Assembly (NCBI GenBank): GCA_028717825.1
Contig: JAQUNB010000002.1
Span: forward strand, 1-13,729
Direction: 5' to 3'
Length of the DNA: 13,729 nucleotides
DNA from: Candidatus Omnitrophota bacterium
Lineage (GTDB): Bacteria; Omnitrophota; Gorgyraeia; Tantalellales; Tantalellaceae
A model generated the notes under the pieces. It was given only the letters and a program-made list of their open reading frames with translations, did not search any database and had not been told where the DNA came from. The stretch's first letter is position 1. Each line of letters starts with the position of its first letter. Shown here piece after piece: positions 1 to 5,670 of this stretch. Position numbers and translations under genes: made by a program.

Positions 1-1
1 C

Positions 2-271
2 GATCTGAACCGCTATAAAAGCTTTATGAACCGGCGCGGATACTACGCAGAAGGAATACCCGTGATCGGTGTAGATATTATCGATCAGATCACTCAGATC
101 ACCCCTCAGGTCTTAGCGCTTTTCCCTAACGCGATCTTCTTCGGTGGTCAGCTTGTTTTCGAAAAAGATTCACTTTTTACGCCATTATTCCACAATTATA
201 CGGTATTCGCTCTCCAGAAAAAACTATACCGCCAAGGCATCCCTTTAGTCATACTGCCGATACGGGTCTAG
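2..271 (+). CDS. APC-type amino-acid permease, C-terminal tail (partial)
   Basis: The reading frame is open at the left edge of the window and gives about 89 residues before a TAG stop at 269-271. An internal ATG at 26 is probably not the true start, because the residues before it continue smoothly in frame. The tail has no membrane helix. It carries a pattern I associate with the cytoplasmic C-terminal domain of long (600+ residue) APC-superfamily permeases: 'FPNAIFFGGQLVF', then 'LFHNYTVFALQKKL', then the end 'GIPLVILPIRV'. By family, such proteins are inner-membrane amino-acid or polyamine transporters. The transport core lies outside the window, so the substrate cannot be judged. The assignment rests on tail resemblance alone; the sequence shows only that this is the end of a real-looking protein. 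No terminator hairpin is obvious directly after the stop. Confidence 0.55.
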   Translation, partial: DLNRYKSFMNRRGYYAEGIPVIGVDIIDQITQITPQVLALFPNAIFFGGQLVFEKDSLFTPLFHNYTVFALQKKLYRQGIPLVILPIRV

Positions 272-329
272 CCCTTTCACGACCTCAAAATAATACTTTA
301 AACCTAGTGCCATTACAGTTTTCCCCATT

Positions 330-420
330 GTCATTGTGAGGAGCGATAGCGACGAAACAATCTAAAAACGAGATCGTTCCGCTCCTGCTTCAGTTTCGTT
401 TCATAGTCATTCGCGATGAC
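330..420. repeat. Dispersed-type palindromic repeat (MITE/REP-like)
   Basis: This is a degenerate inverted repeat of about 90 bases. It opens GTCATTGTGAGGAGCG and closes TCGCGATGAC, whose reverse complement matches the opening with a few changes. Internal parts 'ACAATCT' and 'AGATCGTT' also face each other. It resembles the 'CATTGCGAGGAGCGAAGCGACGAAGCAATCT' type of element scattered through many bacterial genomes (quoted from memory in condensed form). It encodes nothing and sits between the permease end and the tRNA locus. Confidence 0.6.
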
Positions 421-428
421 CTCCGAGA

Positions 429-563
429 TAAACCCTAAACACAAAACACTAAACTCTAAATAAACTCAAAACCTAAATGTTTCAAACCCAAAACAGCGGT
501 TTTGAGTTTTGTGTTTAAAGTTTTGAATTTGTTTAGGGTTTAGAGTTTGGGATTTAGAGTTTA
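429..563. repeat. Low-complexity imperfect inverted repeat of 'CCCTAAAC/ACTAAACTC' words
   Basis: The left half is built from words such as AAACCCTAAAC, ACTAAACTCTAAA and CTCAAAACC. The right half is built from their reverse complements (GTTTTGAGTTTT, GTTTAGGGTTTAGAGTTT). The outer arms 429-440 and 531-542 are a perfect 12-base inverted pair, and the centre near 493-505 pairs CAAAAC with GTTTTG. Composition is nearly all A/C on the left and G/T on the right. No open frame of note crosses it. It would fold into a long imperfect hairpin. Function unknown. Confidence 0.7.
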
Positions 564-630
564 AGTACGGCAGCAACAATCGGACGCAAGTACTTCTACT
601 ATTATATGTTCTCTAGTGTCTAGAATATTC

Positions 631-659
631 TTGATATACTAAGATATTGCGTATATAAT
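631..659 (+). promoter_or_regulatory. Sigma70-type promoter for the tRNA-Pro (and tRNA-Leu) genes
   Basis: A -35 element TTGATA (631-636) and a perfect -10 TATAAT (654-659) are separated by exactly 17 bases. Transcription would start near 666, leaving a leader of roughly 70 nt before tRNA-Pro. No gene other than the tRNAs lies in range. tRNA-Leu, 37 nt after tRNA-Pro, is probably co-transcribed. Confidence 0.75.
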
Positions 660-738
660 TGCCCTATGAAAAATGAAGGTGGCTTAACACTCGACATAAG
701 GACACGAAAGCCGTCTTTTGGGGGTTCTTTGAATATAT

Positions 739-816
739 CGGGAAGTAGCGCAGCCTGGCTAGCGCGCCTGCTTTGGGAGCAGGATGTCGTGGGTTCAAAT
801 CCCACCTTCCCGACCA
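739..816 (+). tRNA. tRNA-Pro (anticodon UGG)
   Basis: A full cloverleaf can be drawn. The acceptor stem pairs CGGGAAG with CTTCCCG, including the C1-G72 pair typical of bacterial tRNA-Pro. The D stem is GCGC/GCGC. The anticodon stem is CCTGC/GCAGG with loop TTTGGGA (anticodon TGG at 774-776). The T stem is GTGGG/CCCAC with loop TTCAAAT. The discriminator is A (813) and the CCA end is encoded (814-816). An antisense frame here ('GFEPTTSCSQSRRASQAALLP') is the familiar false protein read off tRNA genes. Confidence 0.97.
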
Positions 817-853
817 ATTATATAGTAACTAGACACTAGTCACTTAACACGAT

Positions 854-937
854 GCGGATGTGGCGGAACTGGCAGACGCGCTGGACTTAGGATCCAGTGG
901 TTACCCCGTGTGGGTTCAAATCCCTCCATCCGCACCA
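854..937 (+). tRNA. tRNA-Leu (anticodon UAG)
   Basis: The acceptor stem pairs GCGGATG with CATCCGC. The anticodon stem CTGGA/TCCAG holds loop CTTAGGA, with anticodon TAG at 888-890. A long variable arm (898-909) marks a class II tRNA, as expected for leucine. CCA is encoded at 935-937. One oddity: the T stem reads GTGGG against CCCTC, leaving a U-U mismatch at the second pair, while the T loop TTCAAAT is normal. Confidence 0.95.
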
Positions 938-1116
938 GCCTTCGCCTACCTATAAAAAGAACTTATCTGGCTTCCGCCTTCGCTTCTATATCAAGAACTC
1001 ATATAGCTACGGCGGACAAGACGGCTGCTGTGCCCACCGAAGCCAGATAAGTACTTGTAATAATTAGGTGCAGGCGGGGCAAACCAGCCTCGTTTGATAA
1101 AGAAAAGGCGAAGGCT
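937..1116. repeat. Nested inverted repeats after tRNA-Leu
   Basis: Three inverted pairs are nested here. AGCCTTCGCCT (937-947) faces AGGCGAAGGCT (1106-1116). ACTTATCTGGCTTC (961-974) faces GAAGCCAGATAAGT (1039-1052), a perfect 14-base match. CTATAT (986-991) faces ATATAG (1001-1006), with CCGCC/GGCGG (974-978/1011-1015) between. No open frame or T-tract is present, so this is a structured spacer or decayed repeat element rather than a clear terminator. Confidence 0.65.
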
Positions 1117-1144
1117 GTCCGCCGTGTAGTCAGATACCATAAAA

Positions 1145-1187
1145 ATAAGTTGACGTAGGCGGGCTATAAGACTCGCCGCCTACTTAT
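1145..1187. repeat. Stem-loop between tRNA-Leu and tRNA-Arg
   Basis: GTAGGCGG (1155-1162) pairs perfectly with CCGCCTAC (1176-1183). The stem extends, after a four-base bulge, through ATAAGT/ACTTAT. On the minus strand it would be preceded by a T-run, on the plus strand followed by an A-run, so it lacks a terminator tract in either transcript. Confidence 0.55.
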
Positions 1188-1196
1188 AAAAAAATA

Positions 1197-1226
1197 TTAT
1201 ATGGCTACGGTTGGCAAGCCATATAA
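1197..1226. repeat. 10-bp perfect hairpin just before tRNA-Arg
   Basis: TTATATGGCT (1197-1206) and AGCCATATAA (1217-1226) are perfect inverted copies around a 10-base loop, 20 bases before the tRNA-Arg gene. No -35/-10 pair with good spacing is visible between here and the tRNA, so how tRNA-Arg is transcribed is unclear. Confidence 0.55.
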
Positions 1227-1246
1227 GCTAGGTAATACAAGATTGA

Positions 1247-1323
1247 GTGCCCGTAGCTCAGTTGGATAGAGCATCTGCCTTCTAAGCAGAGGGTCACAGG
1301 TTCGAATCCTGTCGGGCACGCCA
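1247..1323 (+). tRNA. tRNA-Arg (anticodon UCU)
   Basis: All stems pair fully: acceptor GTGCCCG/CGGGCAC, D stem GCTC/GAGC, anticodon stem TCTGC/GCAGA with loop CTTCTAA (anticodon TCT at 1281-1283), and T stem ACAGG/CCTGT with loop TTCGAAT. The discriminator is G and CCA is encoded (1321-1323). The 3' end overlaps a hairpin, and its last 16 bases before the final A recur about 200 bases downstream. The antisense frame 'ACPTGFEPVTLCLEG' over this gene is a tRNA shadow and not a protein. Confidence 0.97.
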
Positions 1324-1344
1324 CTTTCGCTTCGCTCAAGTGGC
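1320..1344. repeat. Hairpin overlapping the tRNA-Arg CCA end
   Basis: GCCACTT (1320-1326) pairs with AAGTGGC (1338-1344) around loop TCGCTTCGCTC. The left arm includes the encoded CCA, so in the primary transcript the tRNA 3' end could be held in a stem. There is no T-tract after it, so a rho-independent terminator is unlikely. Confidence 0.6.
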
Positions 1345-1385
1345 TTGATAAATTACCGCGCGAAGAAGATTTGAATAATTTATCT

Positions 1386-1462
1386 ATGCCTCCAAGTTTT
1401 TTCTTTTTTAAAATATCGACGAAAAAATAGTCGCATTTTAAAAACAAAAAACTTTCCGGCAT
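1386..1462. repeat. Long near-perfect hairpin (77 nt)
   Basis: The outer pair is ATGCC (1386-1390) with GGCAT (1458-1462). After a TCC/TCC internal loop, AAGTTTTTT (1394-1402) pairs with AAAAAACTT (1446-1454). A T/A-rich stem ending AAAAT/ATTTT follows, then CGAC/GTCG around loop GAAAAAATA (1421-1429). Interruptions are single bases or two to three bases. It is non-coding and could be a miniature mobile element or a structured RNA; no clear target-site duplication is seen. Confidence 0.65.
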
Positions 1463-1463
1463 T

Positions 1464-1523
1464 GTGCCCGACAGGAATCCTGCGTCCCTCGCTTAGCTCG
1501 GGACTGGTTTTCCTGTCGGGCAC
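1464..1523. repeat. Hairpin built from the tRNA-Arg 3'-end sequence
   Basis: GTGCCCGACAGGAA (1464-1477) is the inverse complement of TTCCTGTCGGGCAC (1510-1523). An inner stem GTCCC (1484-1488)/GGGAC (1500-1504) encloses TCGCTTAGCTC. The right arm and the next three bases, TCCTGTCGGGCACGCC (1511-1526), are identical to tRNA-Arg 1307-1322. So this site carries one direct and one inverted copy of the tRNA T-arm/acceptor end. Confidence 0.75.
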
Positions 1524-1526
1524 GCC

Positions 1527-1555
1527 TGTAAATTTTGCTTAAAGCAAAATTTACA
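1527..1555. repeat. 13-bp AT-rich perfect hairpin
   Basis: TGTAAATTTTGCT (1527-1539) and AGCAAAATTTACA (1543-1555) form a perfect stem around a three-base loop. It directly abuts the preceding tRNA-derived hairpin. No T-tract follows on either strand. Confidence 0.6.
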
Positions 1556-1679
1556 GAGCAATAGAGCAAGAGATCAATAGAACAATAGTGTGAAAATAGA
1601 TAGTAGAAAATAGAATAACTTGCTCTATTGCAGTCTATTGTTCAATTGCTCTACTGTTCTACCCTAGCGACTATTGCTC
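1556..1679. repeat. Inverted and direct repeats of a 'CTATTG(C/T)TC' word
   Basis: GCAATAGAGCAAG (1558-1570) is a perfect inverse of CTTGCTCTATTGC (1619-1631). GAACAATAG (1580-1588) is the inverse of CTATTGTTC (1635-1643). GAGCAATAG (1556-1564) is the inverse of CTATTGCTC (1671-1679). The stretch is therefore one word family in both orientations. It ends shortly before the ribosome binding site of the DUF4239 gene and could lie in its leader. Confidence 0.65.
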
Positions 1680-1715
1680 ATATCTCGATTTTCTATTTTT
1701 TTGATGGAGGCGGAA

Positions 1716-2495
1716 ATGCCCATAACACAACAGTTAATATTAAATGTCCCGTTATGTGTTTTTGGTCTGGTCTTTGCGGGAATATTCGCCCTATATGCGG
1801 TAGCAGGGGTACTAATTGTCCGCCGTTTTATCCACCACAGCAAGTTAAAGGTTCATCATGAGATAGCCGATCCGATGCTCGGGGCAGTTGCAGTAATATA
1901 TGCAGTACTTTTGGCTTTTGTTGTGGTCACAGTTTGGGTAAATTTCGATAAATCGAACTCTAACGTGCAACTCGAGGCAAATTATCTTGCAGATATTTAC
2001 AGGGACTCCGAAGCTCTCTCTCCCGATTTTCACCAAAAAGTAGGCAAAGTATTACGGGAATACCGACAAGCAGTGATCGATTATGAATGGAAAACAATGG
2101 CGAGGGGAGAAATGAGCCCAGAAGTAGAAAGCTTAATGAAACAGATCTGGGCGCTTTACATAACTTACGAGCCAAAAACTCCCACGGAACAATCCTTTTT
2201 CGATGAATCTGTACGGAAATTAAATTCATTTCGCGAATTAAGAAGGCAAAGGATAATGGATGCAAGGAATGGGCTTCAACCTATATTATGGTTTGTGTTA
2301 ATTGTGGAGGGCCTAAGCACCATTTCTTTCATATTTTTCTTTGGTACGGAAAATATTAGGGCCCATATCCTTATGGCGGTGTTGCTTGCACTGGTAATAT
2401 CTTTAATTTTATTCACGATTATGGAAATGGATTATCCCTTTACGGGAAGCGTTGCGATATCTCCGGAGCCCTTTAAAATGGTGTTATTAGATTAG
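1716..2495 (+). CDS. DUF4239 (bestrophin-like) integral membrane protein
   Basis: This 259-residue protein has four likely transmembrane segments at about 9-35, 54-76, 188-209 and 215-237. A soluble, charged and probably helical stretch (about 80-185) lies between the two pairs. The end 'MDYPFTGSVAISPEPF' (238-253) matches the conserved close of DUF4239 proteins, which are distantly compared with bestrophin channels; the biochemical role is not established. I chose ATG 1716 because GGAGG (1706-1710) sits five bases upstream. A longer reading from TTG 1674 would add 14 residues that run back into repeat DNA, so I reject it. The gene stands alone between the repeat region and the AsmA-like gene, with 99 non-coding bases after it. 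Family assignment is fairly sure; ion-channel activity would be guesswork. Confidence 0.8.
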   Translation: MPITQQLILNVPLCVFGLVFAGIFALYAVAGVLIVRRFIHHSKLKVHHEIADPMLGAVAVIYAVLLAFVVVTVWVNFDKSNSNVQLEANYLADIYRDSEALSPDFHQKVGKVLREYRQAVIDYEWKTMARGEMSPEVESLMKQIWALYITYEPKTPTEQSFFDESVRKLNSFRELRRQRIMDARNGLQPILWFVLIVEGLSTISFIFFFGTENIRAHILMAVLLALVISLILFTIMEMDYPFTGSVAISPEPFKMVLLD

Positions 2496-2594
2496 CCTAA
2501 GCGGTATTTTTCTCACATTTTTAAAAATTGTCTGGCAGTTTCAGAATTCACATGGTTTACGAACTATCATCGTAATATCACAATTATAGACACA

Positions 2595-4268
2595 ATGAAA
2601 TTAACCTTAAAATTCTTATTCCTCCCGTTAACGTTATTCTTGGTTATATTTGTTGTTTTTTACACACTCCATCAAACGATCAAGACGAGCCTTACCAAAG
2701 AACTGTCGTCTTTATTCAAAGCACCGGTCCATATAAAATCCTTAAAATACGAGCCCCTCAGAACATTTCGGATAGAAGATATAACGATAAGCGACCCGCA
2801 AATGCCTAGCAAGACTTCAGCTACCATAAAAGAGGTCTCGATAAGTTTCAACACACTCGCGATCATAAAGAACCATCAGCTCCGGACAACCGTTTCGGTA
2901 AAAGAATTCCGAGCAGGGGACATTTTTTGCGAAGTTCAGGTAAAGACAGTATCAAAAAAAGCTTCGTCATTATTAAGGTCGCTTGACTTGTCTCTTTTGG
3001 ACTATATCCACGTCGCAGGCGGAAAAGTTTCAACAAATAACTTTAACCTGCAAGACATTCGAGGTCGCCTGACACTCGGCAACCTCGCAATTAAAAGCGG
3101 GGTGCTCACAACATCTTTAGACAATAAAAAATATCTTATGCATTTCTCGCAGGATAAAATCAAAAAAGACAATGCCGGTTATACCATGTCTATATTATCG
3201 AATAAATTAAGACTCCGGAACAAACTTAAAACTAAAGATAGTAAAATAATAATAAAAGACCTTAAAGGCACTTTATATGCCTTAAGTTTAGACCTTGAAG
3301 GAGAAATAGACCAGATCTTTTCAGCCGAACCAACCTATACGCTCTTGGGCACCGTTAAAACAGATCTACAGAACTGGGATGTTTTCGGAGGCGCACTCGG
3401 AAAATTCGCATCAAGAAACTCGCTTTCGGGAACAATTGGATCAAATCTGTTTCTAAGATCAAAAGGCATGAAACCCGCTAAAAGCGAAGGAAAACTGACG
3501 ATTGCGGCAAATAGCCTGAAGATCCGTAATTTCCGCATAAACGACATCTCGGCGAAGGTCTACCTTGAGAACGGTCGACTTAATGCTCCCCTAATAAACG
3601 GCACGATCTACGGTAGTTCGTTCACCTCGGATTTTAAAATGGATTTTGTCGAGAAAAATATGCCTTATATGATATCGTTCGTAACGGACAATATGAATGT
3701 TGGAAGCGCCATAAATGATATCACCGGTAAAAATACTCCCGTCTACGGAAATTTTAAGACAGATCTTACCATTGGCGGCTATGGTTTTTCTCCCGATGCG
3801 ATAGAAGGAAAAGGATATATCCAAGTAACCGACGGTAATCTGGGACCTATGCCGCTTCTTACTCCGCTTGTCGGTAACATTTTTGCCGCCGTGAGCACAA
3901 TAATGCCCGGGGTTAATATGGTCGCGATCAAAGACGCTTACGCGGATTTTATAGTAAAAGACAGGAAGATCCTGACAAATAACCTTACCCTGTCGGGCGA
4001 AGACATCTCCATTACGGCAACCGGTTACGTGGGGTTTGACAGTACACTTGATTTCGCGTTCCAAAACGAGATCAGGGAACCTAAAGCCGATCAGAATGAA
4101 CCATTACAAATAGTCTTGAAGAGCACGATAGTGAAATTTGGGAAATCGATAAGCCGCGCCAACCTGAGGGGAACCCTAGCAAAACCCAAATGGGAGATGG
4201 AATACTTTGAACCTATTAAAAACACACTGAGCAAAAATATTAAAGGGCTGCTCGGTGTTCCTCAATAA
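2595..4268 (+). CDS. AsmA-like envelope protein
   Basis: The 557-residue product has one N-terminal hydrophobic anchor (about 5-24) followed by a long beta-rich region. This is the layout of AsmA/TamB/YhdP-type proteins, which lie in the periplasm and are linked to lipid transport to, or homeostasis of, the outer membrane. The early part ('FKAPVHIKSLKYEPLRTFRIEDITI', about 41-65, interrupted by no gap) fits an AsmA N-terminal pattern. The later part fits the AsmA-like C-terminal domain: 'GKGYIQVTDGNLGPMPLL' (405-422), 'TLSGEDISITATGYVGF' (465-481) and 'ANLRGTLAKPKWE' (522-534). ATG 2595 has no clear Shine-Dalgarno sequence, but the hydrophobic start supports it. The 3' end overlaps the opposing rdgB gene by 29 bases. 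The exact subfamily and any client are not readable from sequence. Confidence 0.75.
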   Translation: MKLTLKFLFLPLTLFLVIFVVFYTLHQTIKTSLTKELSSLFKAPVHIKSLKYEPLRTFRIEDITISDPQMPSKTSATIKEVSISFNTLAIIKNHQLRTTVSVKEFRAGDIFCEVQVKTVSKKASSLLRSLDLSLLDYIHVAGGKVSTNNFNLQDIRGRLTLGNLAIKSGVLTTSLDNKKYLMHFSQDKIKKDNAGYTMSILSNKLRLRNKLKTKDSKIIIKDLKGTLYALSLDLEGEIDQIFSAEPTYTLLGTVKTDLQNWDVFGGALGKFASRNSLSGTIGSNLFLRSKGMKPAKSEGKLTIAANSLKIRNFRINDISAKVYLENGRLNAPLINGTIYGSSFTSDFKMDFVEKNMPYMISFVTDNMNVGSAINDITGKNTPVYGNFKTDLTIGGYGFSPDAIEGKGYIQVTDGNLGPMPLLTPLVGNIFAAVSTIMPGVNMVAIKDAYADFIVKDRKILTNNLTLSGEDISITATGYVGFDSTLDFAFQNEIREPKADQNEPLQIVLKSTIVKFGKSISRANLRGTLAKPKWEMEYFEPIKNTLSKNIKGLLGVPQ

Positions 4269-4848
4269 ATTCCTTAAGCTGTTTTAATGCTTGGGCTCTA
4301 TGACTTATACGGTTTTTATGCAAGGCTGTCATTTCGGCAAATGTTTTTTCAAACGACTGCGGAACAAATACCGGGTCATAACCAAACCCGTTCTTACCAC
4401 GTGGGCTTGCAAGTATATCGCCCCTGACTGTGCCGGTGAACGTTTCCAGCATCACACCGTTCTTAGCCAGTGCGATACAGCAAACAAATTGGGCTTTACG
4501 TTTTTTGCCGGGTACTTTTTCCAAAAGTTTAAGCAGTTTTTCATTATTCTCTTCATCGGTCGCGTTCGTCCTCGAGAAACGCGATGACCTTACTCCGGGC
4601 TTCCCTCCCAAAACATCAACTTCTAACCCCGAATCATCGGCGATAGCGAGCCCGCCAAAAAATTTCGATGTAATAACAGCTTTTTTTATCGCATTCTGCC
4701 GAAAGGTCTTTCCGTCCTCCACGACCTGAGGAGGATCTATGGTTATATCATCAAAATTGAGTATCTCTATGTCCTTAAAATTCTTTAAAAGAGACTTTAT
4801 TTCTGCCCTTTTTTTCTTATTGTGTGTAGCTAACAATATTTTTAGCAT
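4240..4848 (-). CDS. rdgB: XTP/dITP diphosphatase (RdgB/HAM1 family)
   Basis: This 202-residue enzyme of usual family length hydrolyses non-canonical purine nucleotides (dITP, ITP, XTP) to monophosphates and so keeps hypoxanthine and xanthine out of DNA and RNA. Visible family marks are the nucleotide-binding start '[13 protein letters not shown]' (5-17), '[22 protein letters not shown]' type core (70-91, with the likely catalytic Asp72), 'GFGYDPVF' (154-161) and 'SHRAQAL' (182-188). It is the last gene of the minus-strand run. Its ATG overlaps the end of rph by seven bases (ATGCTAA), a sign of translational coupling, and AGGA within the rph end can serve as ribosome binding site. Its 3' end runs 29 bases into the converging AsmA-like gene, leaving no room for a separate terminator. 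Confidence 0.95.
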   Translation of the reverse strand: MLKILLATHNKKKRAEIKSLLKNFKDIEILNFDDITIDPPQVVEDGKTFRQNAIKKAVITSKFFGGLAIADDSGLEVDVLGGKPGVRSSRFSRTNATDEENNEKLLKLLEKVPGKKRKAQFVCCIALAKNGVMLETFTGTVRGDILASPRGKNGFGYDPVFVPQSFEKTFAEMTALHKNRISHRAQALKQLKEFIEEHRAAL

Positions 4849-5570
4849 TTAACCATTCCTTTAAGTGCTTCTTTTTGTTTTTTGACTAGTTTCCTTATCC
4901 CTTTGTCCGCAAGGGTGATCAGATCTTTCATCTGATCACCGGTAAATGGTTCTTTTTCTGCCGTCCCTTGTATTTCAACGAACTTTCCGGAGTCGGTCAT
5001 CACGACATTCATATCTACGTCCGCCTTTGAGTCCTCGTCATAACTAAGATCAAGATAACTTTTCCCATCCACTATACCAACGCTAACAGCTGCTACAAAT
5101 TCCTTAACAGGAATGTTCTTTATTATACCTCTATTTTTAAGTTTTTCTAAGGCCAAACATAACGCAATAAAACTTCCGGTAATACTGGCACACCGCGTCC
5201 CGCCGTCCGCCTGTATCACGTCGCAATCCATCCAGATGGTCCGTTCACCGATAACTTTCATATCGATTATTCCTCTAAGCGCTCTGCCTATCAGCCTTTG
5301 TATCTCGTGGGTCCTGCCGTCTTTCTTTCCTTTGGTAGATTCCCTTGGAACCCGTGTTTGACAAGCACGCGGGATCATTGCGTATTCAGATGTTACCCAT
5401 CCTTCCCCTTTCCCTTTTAAAAAAACAGGGACAGTCTCTTCCAAGGTTGCCGTGCATATTACTTTGGTATTGCCTATTTCGAAAAGGCATGATCCTTCCG
5501 CATATTTTATAAAATCTTTAGTTATTTTAATATCTCTTAATTCTTCCTCTGAGCGCCCGTCTTTTCGCAT
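4842..5570 (-). CDS. rph: Ribonuclease PH
   Basis: This 242-residue phosphorolytic 3'-5' exoribonuclease trims tRNA precursors and other RNAs at their 3' ends using phosphate. Family motifs are complete: '[16 protein letters not shown]' at the start, '[15 protein letters not shown]' (85-99), '[16 protein letters not shown]' (115-130), '[18 protein letters not shown]' (174-191) and 'EIQGTAE' (199-205). This indicates an intact RNase PH rather than a PNPase fragment. ATG 5568-5570 is preceded by AAGGAG (5577-5582), a clear ribosome binding site. Upstream lies a GC-rich hairpin and about 100 bases without a gene, so it may have its own regulation. Downstream it overlaps rdgB; rph-rdgB adjacency is common in bacteria. 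Confidence 0.97.
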   Translation of the reverse strand: MRKDGRSEEELRDIKITKDFIKYAEGSCLFEIGNTKVICTATLEETVPVFLKGKGEGWVTSEYAMIPRACQTRVPRESTKGKKDGRTHEIQRLIGRALRGIIDMKVIGERTIWMDCDVIQADGGTRCASITGSFIALCLALEKLKNRGIIKNIPVKEFVAAVSVGIVDGKSYLDLSYDEDSKADVDMNVVMTDSGKFVEIQGTAEKEPFTGDQMKDLITLADKGIRKLVKKQKEALKGMVKC

Positions 5571-5587
5571 TATTTTCTCCTTAATGA

Positions 5588-5615
5588 GCCCCTCCGCAAA
5601 GCGGAACAGCGGGGC
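5588..5615 (-). repeat. GC-rich REP-like hairpin just upstream of the rph ribosome binding site
   Basis: GCCCC (5588-5592) pairs with GGGGC (5611-5615). An inner stem TCCGC/GCGGA (5593-5597/5601-5605) closes on a three-base loop, with a five-base bulge on one side. In the rph message it ends five bases before AAGGAG. There is no T-tract, so it may be a REP-like element or a structure affecting rph expression rather than a terminator. Confidence 0.5.
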
Positions 5616-5670
5616 GAATTAATTCTCCCTGTCTATTTTCGATAAACAAAGGGAAGATAGTTTTCGAGAT

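Noticed and set aside
620..817. Minus-strand 65-residue reading frame over tRNA-Pro
   Set aside because: It is the antisense of the tRNA and its promoter region; 'GFEPTTSCSQSRRASQAALLP' is a known false-protein pattern from tRNA genes.
1150..1170. TTGACG followed by TATAAG as a promoter for tRNA-Arg
   Set aside because: The spacing is only nine bases and both elements lie in a hairpin stem or loop.
1205..1462. Minus-strand 85-residue reading frame over tRNA-Arg
   Set aside because: It covers tRNA-Arg and two hairpins in antisense; 'GFEPVTLCLEG' is the usual tRNA shadow.
429..1700. CRISPR array
   Set aside because: The repeats are inverted or irregular words; no regular direct repeat with unique spacers and no cas gene is present.
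1674..1715. Longer TTG start for the DUF4239 protein
   Set aside because: The extension is encoded by repeat DNA and has no ribosome binding site, whereas ATG 1716 has GGAGG at the right distance.
3591..4064. Minus-strand 157-residue frame inside the AsmA-like gene
   Set aside because: Unusual composition, no family resemblance, and fully inside a well-supported gene on the other strand.
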